A program made the translations under genes and the position numbers. This document shows positions 25,675 through 34,300 of a stretch of DNA of 64,000 bases, in pieces (position 1 is the stretch's first letter; each line of letters begins with the position of its first letter). The stretch spans positions 83,310 to 147,309 of the forward strand of contig JACKBA010000013.1 of assembly GCA_020634815.1 (NCBI GenBank), read 5' to 3'. Origin of the DNA: Caldilineaceae bacterium (GTDB lineage: Bacteria; Chloroflexota; Anaerolineae; Caldilineales; Caldilineaceae). Under the pieces are notes generated by a model. The model ran no database searches. It was given only the letters and a program-made list of their open reading frames with translations, and was not told where the DNA came from.

Positions 25675-27183
25675 TCATAGCCGGGCGACCGCTTCCAACT
25701 GCTGGCAGAGCCACCAGTTGATGTCCTCGCGCTCGACACGCTCGCGCAGGAGAGCGGCCCGGCGTTCCTTCTCTTCGGCCGGCATGGTCAACGCCCGGCG
25801 CAGCGCGTGCGCGGTGGCGTGGACATCGCACGGCGCGATGACCAGCGATCCCTCCTGGAGTTGCTCGCGCGCACCGGTGCGTTCGGAGAGGACGAGCTGG
25901 CCGGCGCGTTCGTTGACGATCGGCCCTTCCTTGGCCACGAGATTCATGCCGTCGGCGATGGAGTTGACGAGCAGGACGTCGTAGCATTGCATGGCCGCCA
26001 CGGCCCGCTCGTAATCCTCGCCCAGCAGCACGCGGATCGGCTCCCAGTCGCTGCTGCCATAGGTGGCATTGACATTGCCGACCTCGGTCATGATCTCGCT
26101 CAGGTAGTTGCGATACTCGCCCAGGTCCATACGCGATGGCACGAGGATCGCCAGAAACTTGACCTGGCCGCGCAACTCCGGGAAGAGTTCGAGCATCTCC
26201 GCAAACGCCTGGAAGCCGCGCACCACATTCTTGCTCGGCTCGATGCGCTCGATGCGCAGTAACATCTTGCGGTGACCGATGAGATTCTCGATCTCTGTGC
26301 GAAAGGCACGGACGCGTTCGGTCGCGGCCAGCCGGCGCAGCGCGCTCACATCGATGGAGATGGGGAAGGCGCGCACCTGTGTGTGGTGGTTGCGATACCA
26401 GATGCGCTGCGTGCTATAGCGCACGCTCACGCGGCTCAGGTTACGCTCGCAGGTGCGCAGAAAGTTGAGCACATCGTCGTGCGTCTGGAAGCCAAGCAGG
26501 TCGGCGCCCAGCAATCCCTCCAGGATGGGGATGCGCATGTCGCGCGGCAGAATCGACCAGTAGTCCGGCCCAGGCCAGGGGATGTGGACAAAGTGCAGGA
26601 GCGTCGGGCGCTCCGCCGGGCGCAAGGCCAGCCGGATCATGCGCGGGGCGAGGTAAAGGTGGTAGTCTTGCAGCATGACGAGCGGGCGCTTGGTCGCCGT
26701 CCTGGCCTGGTCGACAATCGCATCGGCGAACAGGCGGTTGATCGCCACGTAGCCCTCGGTCCACGCGCGCCAGGTCGTCATGTCGATGACCGGCTGGCGC
26801 GGGATGTCCCACATCTGGTGTTGGAGGAACCAGAGCAGCGGGTTGGCGATGACGTTGTAGTAGGCGTCGTAGGCGGCGGGCTGCGGCGAGAGAAAGCGCA
26901 CCTGGATGGTTTCGGGGCTCTGCCACAGCGAGACATGGCCTGCCTGCCACTCAATGTCGGTATCGGTGCGTGCGCAGGCGACCCACGACGCGTCGACATG
27001 CTGGGCCAGGCCGACCAGCGCCGTGACCAGCCCGCCGGAGCCGCGCGAGAAGGTGCGGCTGCCATCCTCCGCCGTCTGAAACGTCACCGGCCCGCGGTTG
27101 GCGGCGATGATCAGGGAGCGGTCGCGGAAAAGCTCGTCGCGCAGGTCGATACAGGGATCGTGTTCATCTACGTTGAGTTTCAT
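25675..27183 (-). CDS. otsA: GT20 trehalose-6-phosphate synthase family protein
   Basis: 502 aa from ATG 27183 (MKLNVDEHDP) with AGGA about 6 nt upstream. The N-terminal LIIAANRGPVTF and GSGGLVTALVGLAQ, plus YHLYLAPRMIR, HFVHIPWPG and GADLLGFQTHDDV, are GT20 features. C-terminal NLVAKEGPIVNER is the donor-site region (N-L-V-x-K-E). The family joins glucose from UDP- or ADP-glucose to glucose-6-phosphate. The loop HIPWPGPDYW differs from the HIPFPSSE-like form of classical OtsA, so a different acceptor (for example glycerol-phosphate) is possible. It is first gene of the otsA-GT4-otsB operon. Confidence 0.87.
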   Translation of the reverse strand: MKLNVDEHDPCIDLRDELFRDRSLIIAANRGPVTFQTAEDGSRTFSRGSGGLVTALVGLAQHVDASWVACARTDTDIEWQAGHVSLWQSPETIQVRFLSPQPAAYDAYYNVIANPLLWFLQHQMWDIPRQPVIDMTTWRAWTEGYVAINRLFADAIVDQARTATKRPLVMLQDYHLYLAPRMIRLALRPAERPTLLHFVHIPWPGPDYWSILPRDMRIPILEGLLGADLLGFQTHDDVLNFLRTCERNLSRVSVRYSTQRIWYRNHHTQVRAFPISIDVSALRRLAATERVRAFRTEIENLIGHRKMLLRIERIEPSKNVVRGFQAFAEMLELFPELRGQVKFLAILVPSRMDLGEYRNYLSEIMTEVGNVNATYGSSDWEPIRVLLGEDYERAVAAMQCYDVLLVNSIADGMNLVAKEGPIVNERAGQLVLSERTGAREQLQEGSLVIAPCDVHATAHALRRALTMPAEEKERRAALLRERVEREDINWWLCQQLEAVARL

Positions 27184-27372
27184 TTTGTTCCTGTCCCGAT
27201 CGCAGCACCCGGTCGGGTAGCGCACAAGATTTGTTGCGCCGGCTGCCGGTATGCCGTGACTGCCTGCGTGCAACGACGAGTCGGCCTGGCGAAACAGGGC
27301 AAGGGCAGAATAGAGCGGCGTCACTCCGGACGCGGTCAGCCTAGCGGCGTTGCACTCCAAACATAATGATCA

Positions 27373-27381
27373 ATTATAGCA
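27373..27381 (-). promoter_or_regulatory. Extended -10 promoter upstream of otsA
   Basis: TGC-TATAAT on the minus strand, identical to the -10 regions of the CHAT and LysM genes. The start point would be near 27366, giving a leader of about 180 nt. No clear -35 box is visible. Confidence 0.5.
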
Positions 27382-27487
27382 GACGCCGCCAGATTAGGGG
27401 AATGCAGAGCAGCAATGCCGGGAGGGCCACCCATGGCTGGATTGAGCCGGGCAGGTAGCGGATTTCTCCTGCCCGCCCGGCCCAATC

Positions 27488-27535
27488 CAGCATTCCTCGT
27501 GCCCCTTTGTGCCCTTTGATGCTTTGTGGCGGGGC
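27488..27535. repeat. Dispersed CTTTGTG repeat (family D), half copy
   Basis: CTCGTGCCCCTTTGTGCCCT followed by TTGATGCTTTGTGGCGG. Only the right-hand arm type is present. Confidence 0.55.
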
Positions 27536-27575
27536 TTTTCAATGACTTTCCCGGCGTCGTATTGCGCAAGCGCGG

Positions 27576-28856
27576 TCAGCGGATGACCTCCATGCCACCC
27601 ATGTACGGTCGCAGCGCCTCGGGCACGACCACCGAACCGTCCGCCTGCTGGTAGTTCTCCAGGATGGCGATGACGATGCGCGGCAGCGCCAGCCCGGAGC
27701 CGTTGAGCGTGTGCACGAATTCGGGCTTCTCACCTTCGGCCGGTCGGTAGCGGATATTGGCCCGTCGCGCCTGGAAGTCGCGGAAGAAGGAGCAGGAGCT
27801 GCACTCCAGCCACTCTTGCGAGCCGGCCGCCCACACCTCGATGTCGTACTTGATGGCCGCCACGAAGGAGAGATCACCCGTAGCGATGGCCACGCGGCGG
27901 TAGGGCAGCCCCAGCCGCTCGCAGAGATCTTCGGCGTCGCGCGTCAGCGATTCCAGCTCATCGCGCCCCGTGCCCGGCTCGACAAACTTGACCATCTCCA
28001 CCTTCTGGAACTGGTGGACGCGCTTGATGCCGCGCACATCCTTGCCCGCCGACACCTTCTCGCGACGGAAGCAGGGCGTGTTGGCCACATAGTAGATCGG
28101 CAGTTGGCCCGGCTCGATGATCTCGTCGCGGTAGATGTTGGTTACCGGCACCTCGGCGGTCGGGATGAACCAGAAATCCTCCTCGGCGTCGCGGTAGAGC
28201 ACGTCGCCAAACTTGGGCAGATTGCCCGTGCCGACCATGACCTCGCTACGCACCATGAAGGGCGGGTAGATCTCCTCGTAGCCGTGATCGCTCACATGCA
28301 CGTCCGTGAAGAAGTCGATGAGCGCGCGTTGCAGGCGAGCGCCCGCGCCCTTGAGCAGGTAGAAGCGGCTGCCGGAGAGCTTGACCCCGCGCTCGAAGTC
28401 GATGATGCCCAGCTTCGGCCCCAGGTCCCAGTGCGCCAGCGGGTCGAAGTCGAAGGCCGGCTTGTCGCCCCATTCCTTAACGACGAGGTTGCCGCTGTCA
28501 TCCGGCGCCACCGGCACATCCGGCTCCGGAATGTTGGGGATGCGCAGCATGGCGTCTTGCAGCGCGGCGTCGACCTCGCGCAACTCGCCGTCGAGGCGGT
28601 CGATCTCGGCGCCGATCTCGCTCATCTGCGCCTTGAGCGCGTTGGCTTCCTCGGTGCGCTTCTCGCGGAAGAGCGTGCCGATGTTGCGCGATCCGCTGTT
28701 GACCTCGGCGCGCAACGCCTCCACGCGCGTCAGAATCTGCCGCCGCCGCTGGTCCAGTTCCAGCGCCTGCTCCCACGGCGCGTCCTCGACGTTGAGCTTG
28801 CGCATCGCCTCGGCCAGCGCCTCTCGGTTGTCTCGCATCCATCGAATATCAAGCAT
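27576..28856 (-). CDS. serS: Seryl-tRNA synthetase
   Basis: 426 aa, full length. The N-terminus begins MLDIRWMRDN and forms the long coiled-coil tRNA-binding arm. The class II core contains the motif 2 region (TPCFRREKVSAGKDVRGIKR), SSCSFFRDFQARRANIRYRP and motif 3 (GSGLALPRIVIAILENYQ). It charges tRNA-Ser with serine in the cytoplasm. AGGAGG lies 5 nt before the ATG. Expression is predicted to be controlled by an upstream T-box (29084-29323) that responds to uncharged tRNA-Ser. Confidence 0.96.
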   Translation of the reverse strand: MLDIRWMRDNREALAEAMRKLNVEDAPWEQALELDQRRRQILTRVEALRAEVNSGSRNIGTLFREKRTEEANALKAQMSEIGAEIDRLDGELREVDAALQDAMLRIPNIPEPDVPVAPDDSGNLVVKEWGDKPAFDFDPLAHWDLGPKLGIIDFERGVKLSGSRFYLLKGAGARLQRALIDFFTDVHVSDHGYEEIYPPFMVRSEVMVGTGNLPKFGDVLYRDAEEDFWFIPTAEVPVTNIYRDEIIEPGQLPIYYVANTPCFRREKVSAGKDVRGIKRVHQFQKVEMVKFVEPGTGRDELESLTRDAEDLCERLGLPYRRVAIATGDLSFVAAIKYDIEVWAAGSQEWLECSSCSFFRDFQARRANIRYRPAEGEKPEFVHTLNGSGLALPRIVIAILENYQQADGSVVVPEALRPYMGGMEVIR

Positions 28857-28873
28857 CGTTTCCTCCTATGGAT

Positions 28874-28917
28874 TTGGCTCAGCCACAAAGCCACGAAGCC
28901 ACAAAGCCGCACAAAGA
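28874..28917. repeat. Dispersed CACAAAG repeat (family D), left half
   Basis: CAGCCACAAAGCCACGAAGC followed by CACAAAGCCGCACAAAG, inside the serS leader. The complementary half (CCTTTGTGCCCCTTTGCG) is at 29027-29071, with a family A hairpin between them. The leader RNA can therefore form a long composite stem. Confidence 0.6.
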
Positions 28918-28943
28918 ATATTCGGTCGTTCACGATTCTCACC

Positions 28944-28997
28944 GCGATAACGACTTCAGTCGTTGATTCTCTCTGGAACGGCTGAAGCCGTCACTAC
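28944..28997. repeat. REP-like inverted repeat, family A (copy 2, left end degenerate)
   Basis: AACGACTTCAGTCGTT pairs with AACGGCTGAAGCCGT and ends in CACTAC, as in the copies at 2852 and 50345. The GTAG at the left end is not conserved here. The flanks CACGATT and AATCGTG match those of the 50345 copy. Confidence 0.65.
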
Positions 28998-29083
28998 AAA
29001 TCGTGAGCACTGAAATTCCAATCGATTCCTTTGTGCCCCTTTGCGTCTTCGCGCCTTTGTGGCTCCTCTTCTCTTTCTTCCAA

Positions 29084-29323
29084 TCAAAAATCCCCTCGCC
29101 CGGTCAGGACGAAGGGATCTCGTGGTGCCACCTGAGTTTGCGAACCAAGCACTGCCGGCCCGCCTCATTGCCCGCTAACGGTGGGGCGCCGCCCGGCCAT
29201 TGCCTGCCGGGGACTCGAGAGATGCTGACCTGCCGGCTCCCGTTGCCTTGCACCGTCCGGCAACTCTCTGATGGGGAGGGGCGTCAGGCCCTGGTCTCTG
29301 TCTGCGTCGTTCTCTATGCAACT
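29084..29323 (-). promoter_or_regulatory. T-box leader of serS (tRNA-Ser responsive)
   Basis: On the minus strand the leader has AGAGAG and a GGTGCAAGGC element, a predicted specifier AGC (29224-29226) before ATCTCTCGAGT, and the T-box proper AGGTGGCACCACG (29121-29133). A strong terminator with a T-tract follows. The bulge reads TGGC, not the common TGGT. This pairs with the GCCA end of tRNAs whose discriminator base is G, as both tRNA-Ser genes in this window have. Uncharged tRNA-Ser would stabilise the antiterminator and allow serS transcription. The specifier assignment is by eye. Confidence 0.85.
29085..29119 (-). terminator. Conditional intrinsic terminator of the serS T-box
   Basis: ATCCCTTCGTCC pairs with GGGCGAGGGGAT (12 bp including G-T pairs) around a short loop, followed by TTTTTGATT on the minus strand. 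It overlaps the position where the T-box antiterminator would form. Confidence 0.85.
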
Positions 29324-29329
29324 GTGCCT

Positions 29330-29358
29330 ATGCTACCATTGGTCGCGGACACAATCAA
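29330..29358 (-). promoter_or_regulatory. Sigma-70-like promoter of the serS leader
   Basis: TTGATT (29353-29358), a 17-bp spacer and TAGCAT (29330-29335) on the minus strand, placing the start near 29323 just ahead of the T-box stem I. Confidence 0.5.
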
Positions 29359-29388
29359 GTTTTTGCGAAATGTTGAAACGGGGGAATC

Positions 29389-30345
29389 GTGGGCAGGCGA
29401 CAATTGGCGGGCAGCGTGGCAATCGTGACGGGCGCAAGTTCAGGCATCGGCGCGGCGACGGCGGTGGTGCTGGCCGCGCACGGCGTGCATGTGGTGCTGG
29501 TGGCGCGCCGGCTGGATCGCCTGCAAGCGCTGGCCGGCGACCTGGCCGCGCGCTACGGCGTGCGCACGCTGGCCGTGCCCGCCGACCTCAGCCGGCGTGT
29601 CGACATTGATCGCCTGGTGGCAGAGACGCTGCGTGCATTCGGCCGCATCGACATCCTGGTCAACAATGCCGGGCTGGGCATGCAGGGCGATGTCGCCAAC
29701 CTGGCCGAACACCAGGTGCGCTATCTCTTCGACGTCAACGTCTACGGCCCGCTCCTTGCCATGCAGGCCGTTGCGCCCATCATGGCGCGCCAGGGTGGCG
29801 GTGCCATCGTCAACGTGAGCAGCATCCTGGGCAAGGTCGTCGTGCCGTCGTTGGGCATGGTCGGCTCGTCGGCTGCGTACACCGCGTCGAAGTTTGCGCT
29901 CGACGCCTTCTCCGCCGCCGCGCGCATGGAGCTGGCGAGCCAGAAGATCGACGTGATCACCGTGCTGCCGGGCGTGACGCGCAGCGAGTTCAACGATGCC
30001 TTCCTGGTCAGCAACGGCGGCCGGCCTCGCACCGTGCCCAAGAGCGGCGGCTTGCTGGGCGTCGTCCCGCCCGAACGCGTGGCGCAGCGCATCGTGCGTG
30101 CCATCGAACGCGGCGAGCGCGAAGTCTACGTGACGGCCAAAGATCGCCTGATCGTCATGGGGGCGACGGCCATGCCGGGGCTGTGGGAGTGGGCGTTGGT
30201 CCGGCTGCGTGCATGGCGCATGGCCGACCGCAGCCGGCTGGCGCGTGCGACGGCGCTGGTTACAGGGGCCAGCGCGGCGCTTCTGGCAGTTGCTGTGGGC
30301 TTTGTTGTGGGTAGCCGCCGCCGGCGAGCGTCAGATCCAGAGTAA
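29389..30345 (+). CDS. Short-chain dehydrogenase/reductase with C-terminal membrane anchor
   Basis: 318 aa, GTG start preceded by GGGGGAATC. Classical SDR features: cofactor motif TGASSGIGAA (residues about 14-23), NNAGLG, catalytic Ser in NVSSILG, and YTASK (Tyr and Lys of the catalytic set). LVARRLDRL after strand 2 suggests NADP preference through its Arg residues. A hydrophobic C-terminus (ALLAVAVGFVVG followed by SRRRR) indicates membrane attachment with the catalytic domain in the cytoplasm. It is divergent from serS. The substrate is unknown. Confidence 0.88.
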   Translation: MGRRQLAGSVAIVTGASSGIGAATAVVLAAHGVHVVLVARRLDRLQALAGDLAARYGVRTLAVPADLSRRVDIDRLVAETLRAFGRIDILVNNAGLGMQGDVANLAEHQVRYLFDVNVYGPLLAMQAVAPIMARQGGGAIVNVSSILGKVVVPSLGMVGSSAAYTASKFALDAFSAAARMELASQKIDVITVLPGVTRSEFNDAFLVSNGGRPRTVPKSGGLLGVVPPERVAQRIVRAIERGEREVYVTAKDRLIVMGATAMPGLWEWALVRLRAWRMADRSRLARATALVTGASAALLAVAVGFVVGSRRRRASDPE

Positions 30346-30403
30346 GAAATCGAACCGCCACGACCGCAGCGCACCAGGCGGCACCGGGCACTGTTTTGGG
30401 GCA

Positions 30404-30452
30404 GAGTCCTTCGTGCCCCTTTGTGTCCTTAGCGCCTTTGTGGCGGCCCTTT
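30404..30452. repeat. Dispersed CTTTGTG repeat (family D), half copy
   Basis: CTTCGTGCCCCTTTGTGTCC followed by TTAGCGCCTTTGTGGCGG, between the SDR gene and the convergent SWIM-like gene. Confidence 0.55.
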
Positions 30453-30463
30453 GACCCACCGTT

Positions 30464-31375
30464 TCAGGCGTCGCCGTTTTCCGGCTCGTCCAATTCGGGG
30501 TCTTCGTCGGGCGCAAAGGCCATGTCCCACGCCTTGCGCGTCGTGCTGTGATACATCTGCTGGAGCAGGGCGAAAGCTTCCAGCCCGTCGGCAGCCGGCG
30601 TGATCGGGCCGAGACGGCGCAGCAGCGCCAGTTCCACCGCCGGGCGCGCCAGGTGGTAGTGCGCCTCTTCCAGCACCTTGCGCCGCCCCCAGAAGTCGGC
30701 AACGCGATCTTCCAGTTCTTCCTGCTCGTCGTCAGCCGGACGGCCGGCCTGCTGCGGCAGCTTGTAGAACGCGCCATTCTGTGCGGCGGCGCCGTCGACG
30801 GCCGGCACGGCGCGCGCCGTGACATCCTGCGTCGTGCTGTTGCGCCGTTCTTGCAGGGCGGCAAGCACCTGTTCGCGATCGCGGCCGCGCAGACGCAACA
30901 GCAGCCACGGATCGTCGGCCACCATCTCGCCCAGTTGCGCAAAGACTACGGCCAGCGCGCGGCCGGCAAAGTCGCCGGTGCTGCCGTTACCGCCGTTGCC
31001 GGAAGTCGCAGCGAAGTGACAATCCAGTTCGGCGGCGCTGGCAGGGAGCAGGCGGCTGCCTGCATCGGCAAAGACCTGCTCGATCTCGGCAGGCATGTTG
31101 CCGGCCAGCAGTTGCGCGGCAAAGAGCGCCTGGCTGCCCAGCGCGTCGATGATGGCGTTCCACTGCGCATCGGAGATCAGCGGCAGACGCACCTCGACGC
31201 CGGCGGTGCCATGCTCGCGCTCCGCCACCTGCGCCTGGATCTGGCCCGGCTGTACTTCAAGGCGCTTGACGCGCAGGCCGCGCAGGGCTGTGGCGTCGCT
31301 GTTGACGCCCACCTGTTGCATGAAATTCTGCCAGCGGCGCATCCACCACGCGCCGGTTGTCGTGTTCACTGCCAT
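30464..31375 (-). CDS. Partner of the SNF2 helicase: SWIM-like protein lacking its zinc ligands
   Basis: 303 aa. It begins 8 nt after the SNF2 gene stops, the arrangement usual for SWIM zinc-finger proteins paired with this helicase type. N-terminal TTTGAWWMRRWQNFMQ and the RVKRLEVQPGQIQAQV strand region match that family. Where CxC...CxH zinc ligands are expected, one reads ELDCHFAAT and GRALAVVFAQL; only one Cys remains. The following DPWLLLRLRGRDREQVL is the family's usual DPFLLFRLRGR segment. The zinc site therefore seems lost or rearranged while the fold is kept. Function with the helicase is inferred from adjacency. Confidence 0.72.
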   Translation of the reverse strand: MAVNTTTGAWWMRRWQNFMQQVGVNSDATALRGLRVKRLEVQPGQIQAQVAEREHGTAGVEVRLPLISDAQWNAIIDALGSQALFAAQLLAGNMPAEIEQVFADAGSRLLPASAAELDCHFAATSGNGGNGSTGDFAGRALAVVFAQLGEMVADDPWLLLRLRGRDREQVLAALQERRNSTTQDVTARAVPAVDGAAAQNGAFYKLPQQAGRPADDEQEELEDRVADFWGRRKVLEEAHYHLARPAVELALLRRLGPITPAADGLEAFALLQQMYHSTTRKAWDMAFAPDEDPELDEPENGDA

Positions 31376-31383
31376 TCGTGACC

Positions 31384-34300
31384 CTACTCGTCCAACATCT
31401 CGCGGCGCAGCGTGAGAATCTCGCGTAGTTCGTCCGTGTTCAGCTCGGTGAGCCAGTTCTCACCGCTGCCGACAATCGACTCCGCCAACGCCTGCTTGTT
31501 CTCGATGATGTCGTTGATGCGATCCTCCAGCGTACCGGCCACGACGAACTTGTGCACCTGCACGTTGCGTTGCTGGCCGATACGGAAGGCGCGATCCGTC
31601 GCCTGGTTCTCCACCGCGGGATTCCACCAGCGGTCGTAATGAAAAACGTGATTTGCACGCGTCAGGTTCAACCCGGAGCCGCCGGCGCGCAGGCTCAGCA
31701 CAAAGATCGCCGGGCCATCCTCGCGCTGGAACGCCTGCACCATCTGGTCGCGCTGATTGGCGGGCGTGCCGCCGTGCAGGAAGAGCACCTCGGTCTGCAA
31801 GCGCTCGCGCAGGTGGCGCTGCAAGAGCGTGCCCATCTCCACGAACTGCGTGAAGACGAGCGCATGGTCGCCGACGGAGAGCGCTTCCTCCAGCATCTCG
31901 GTCAGGCGATCCAGCTTGCCGCTGCGGCTGCGCAACGGCCCTTCCTGCTTGAGCAACTGCGCCGGATGGTTGCAGATCTGCTTCAGGCGCGTGAGCAGGC
32001 TCAGCACCAGGCCGCGGCGCTGGATGCCGTCGGCGCGATCGAGCTTGGCCAGCGACTCCTGCACCGTCGTCTCGTAGAGGCCGGCCTGCTCGCGCGTCAG
32101 CGAGCAGTAGACGACCATTTCGTTCTTCTCGGGCAGGTCGGAAATAATCGTTGGGTCGGACTTGAGGCGGCGCAACAGGAAAGGCTGCACAAGCCGCCGC
32201 AACTCGCGCGCGCGGTCCTCGTCGTTATAGCGCTCCACCGGCACCATGAACTGGTGGCGGAACTGCTCGTGGTTGCCCAGGTAGCCTGGGTTGAGAAATT
32301 CGAGCACGCTCCACAACTCGGTTAGGTGGTTTTCCACGGGCGTGCCGGTGAGCGCAACGCGGTTGCGCGCCGGCAGCCGCCGCACCGCCTGCGATTGCTT
32401 GGCGCCCGGGTTCTTGATATTTTGCGCCTCGTCGAGGATGAGATCGCTCCACTCGCACGCCAGCAGCACGTCGATGTCGCGCCGTGCCGTGCCGTAGCTG
32501 GTGATGATGAGATCGTTAGCGCCCAGCGCAGCCAGGAAATCGTCCCCTTCGAGACGGCTGCCGCCGTGGTGTACGAGGACGCGCAATTCCGGCGCAAAGC
32601 GCTCTACCTCGCGGCGCCAGTTGGCCACCACGCTCGTCGGGCAGATGAGCAGGGCGGGGCGATGCTCGTCGTCGTTGCCGTCCTGCCGCTCGTGGAGCAG
32701 CATGGCGATCGCCTGCACGGTCTTGCCCAGGCCCATATCGTCGGCCAGACAGGCGCCCAAACCGAGACGGCGCAGATAGACCAGCCAGCCCAGCCCGCGG
32801 CGCTGGTAAGGACGCAACTCGCCCACAAAGCCCGGCGGCTCGTCCAACTCGGCGACGAGCTTCTGCGTGCGCAACTGCTCGAGCACGACACGCAGCCAGC
32901 CATCGACATCGACAGCCTCCAGCGGCAGCGCCTCGCCGCTCTCGTCCACCACGGGCAGGATGGTCAATTCGGCATCGCTGGCGTTCTTGAACTGCCCGTT
33001 GTTATCGCCGGCCTGCTCGAGATAGGCCTGCGCCATGCGGATCGACTGCAACAGCGACATCTCGCCGGACGCCTTGCGCTGGGCGAGGAAACGCTTGGCC
33101 GCGGCCACCTGCTGCGGGTCGAGTTCGATCCAGCGGTCGCGCAGCCGGAGCAGCGGCACGTTGCGGGCGGCAAGATTCTCGAATTCCTCCTGGCTGATGC
33201 GCTCGTTGCCCAACGTCAGTTCCCAGGAGAAGCGAATCGGCGAAACGCGCTTGCGCTGCCCGGGCACCTCGTCGCCCAGCTCGTCGTCGGAGGAGTTCCA
33301 CAGGCGGCTCTCGTCGCCAACCAGGCGCAGGCGCAGACCCAGGCGCGTGCGCTGGCGTGCGTTCCACCACTCGGGCAGAAGGACGCCGAAGCCGTTGTTC
33401 TCCAGCAGCGGTGCGGCCTCGCGCAGGAATTGGTGCGCCTCGGCGGGCGTCAGCAGGGCAAGCTCGGGGCGTGGCGAGCGCAGGCTCTGCTCGATGGGCG
33501 CAAAGAGGCGGCTGGCCGCGCCCAGCCCGCCCAGCAGGCGCTCCTGCGGCCGGTCGACGCGGCGGTTGCCAAAACGCAGGTGGCCGTTGTGCGCCATCCA
33601 AACCTGTTCGGCGGCAATGAGCAGGCGCAGATCGTCGCGCGCCTGGAGGTAATAGCGCAGCGTCCAGTGGCTGCGCACGGCGTCGAAGTCGGCCGCTCCG
33701 TTGCCCAGCGCACCCGTATGGCCGCCCGACTGTGCCGGCTGCTCCGGCTCCACCAGTTCGAAGGTGATGCGGAAGTTGGCGTCGCTGGTAATGTGAAGCT
33801 GGTCGATCCATGCCTGCCACTCTTGTGCCAGGCGGTAGGCGGGCTGCGGCGGCAGCATCAGGTGGGGGCTGGCGGCGCGCAACTGGTTCGCCCACTGCTG
33901 CGCCGGCTGCGCGGCCGAAGCCATCGGCGCACGATCGTGGTTGCTCCACTGGCGTACGGCCGTGTCGACCATCGTTGCCACAAAGTGTTCGGTGAGTTCG
34001 TGCGGCGCCTGCGCGTCATCGGTCTCGTCGAGATCGTAGGCACGGCAGACGGGCGGCATGGTCTCCACCATGGCCGTGAAGCGGCGGCGGATGCGGTCGT
34101 CCAGCATGGCCGGCTGCCAGAGGGCATAGAGGCCGGTGACGCCGTTGCGGCGCAGCGCGGGCACGTAATGCTGGCCGATGAGCATCTCCAGCGCAAACTT
34201 GGCGGCATTGCTCCAGTAGAGGATGTCGTTGCCAAGACGCAGGCGCAGCACGCCCTCGGCCGCGACGACGGCGGCGGGCTGGGTCTGGTGGCGCGTCTGG

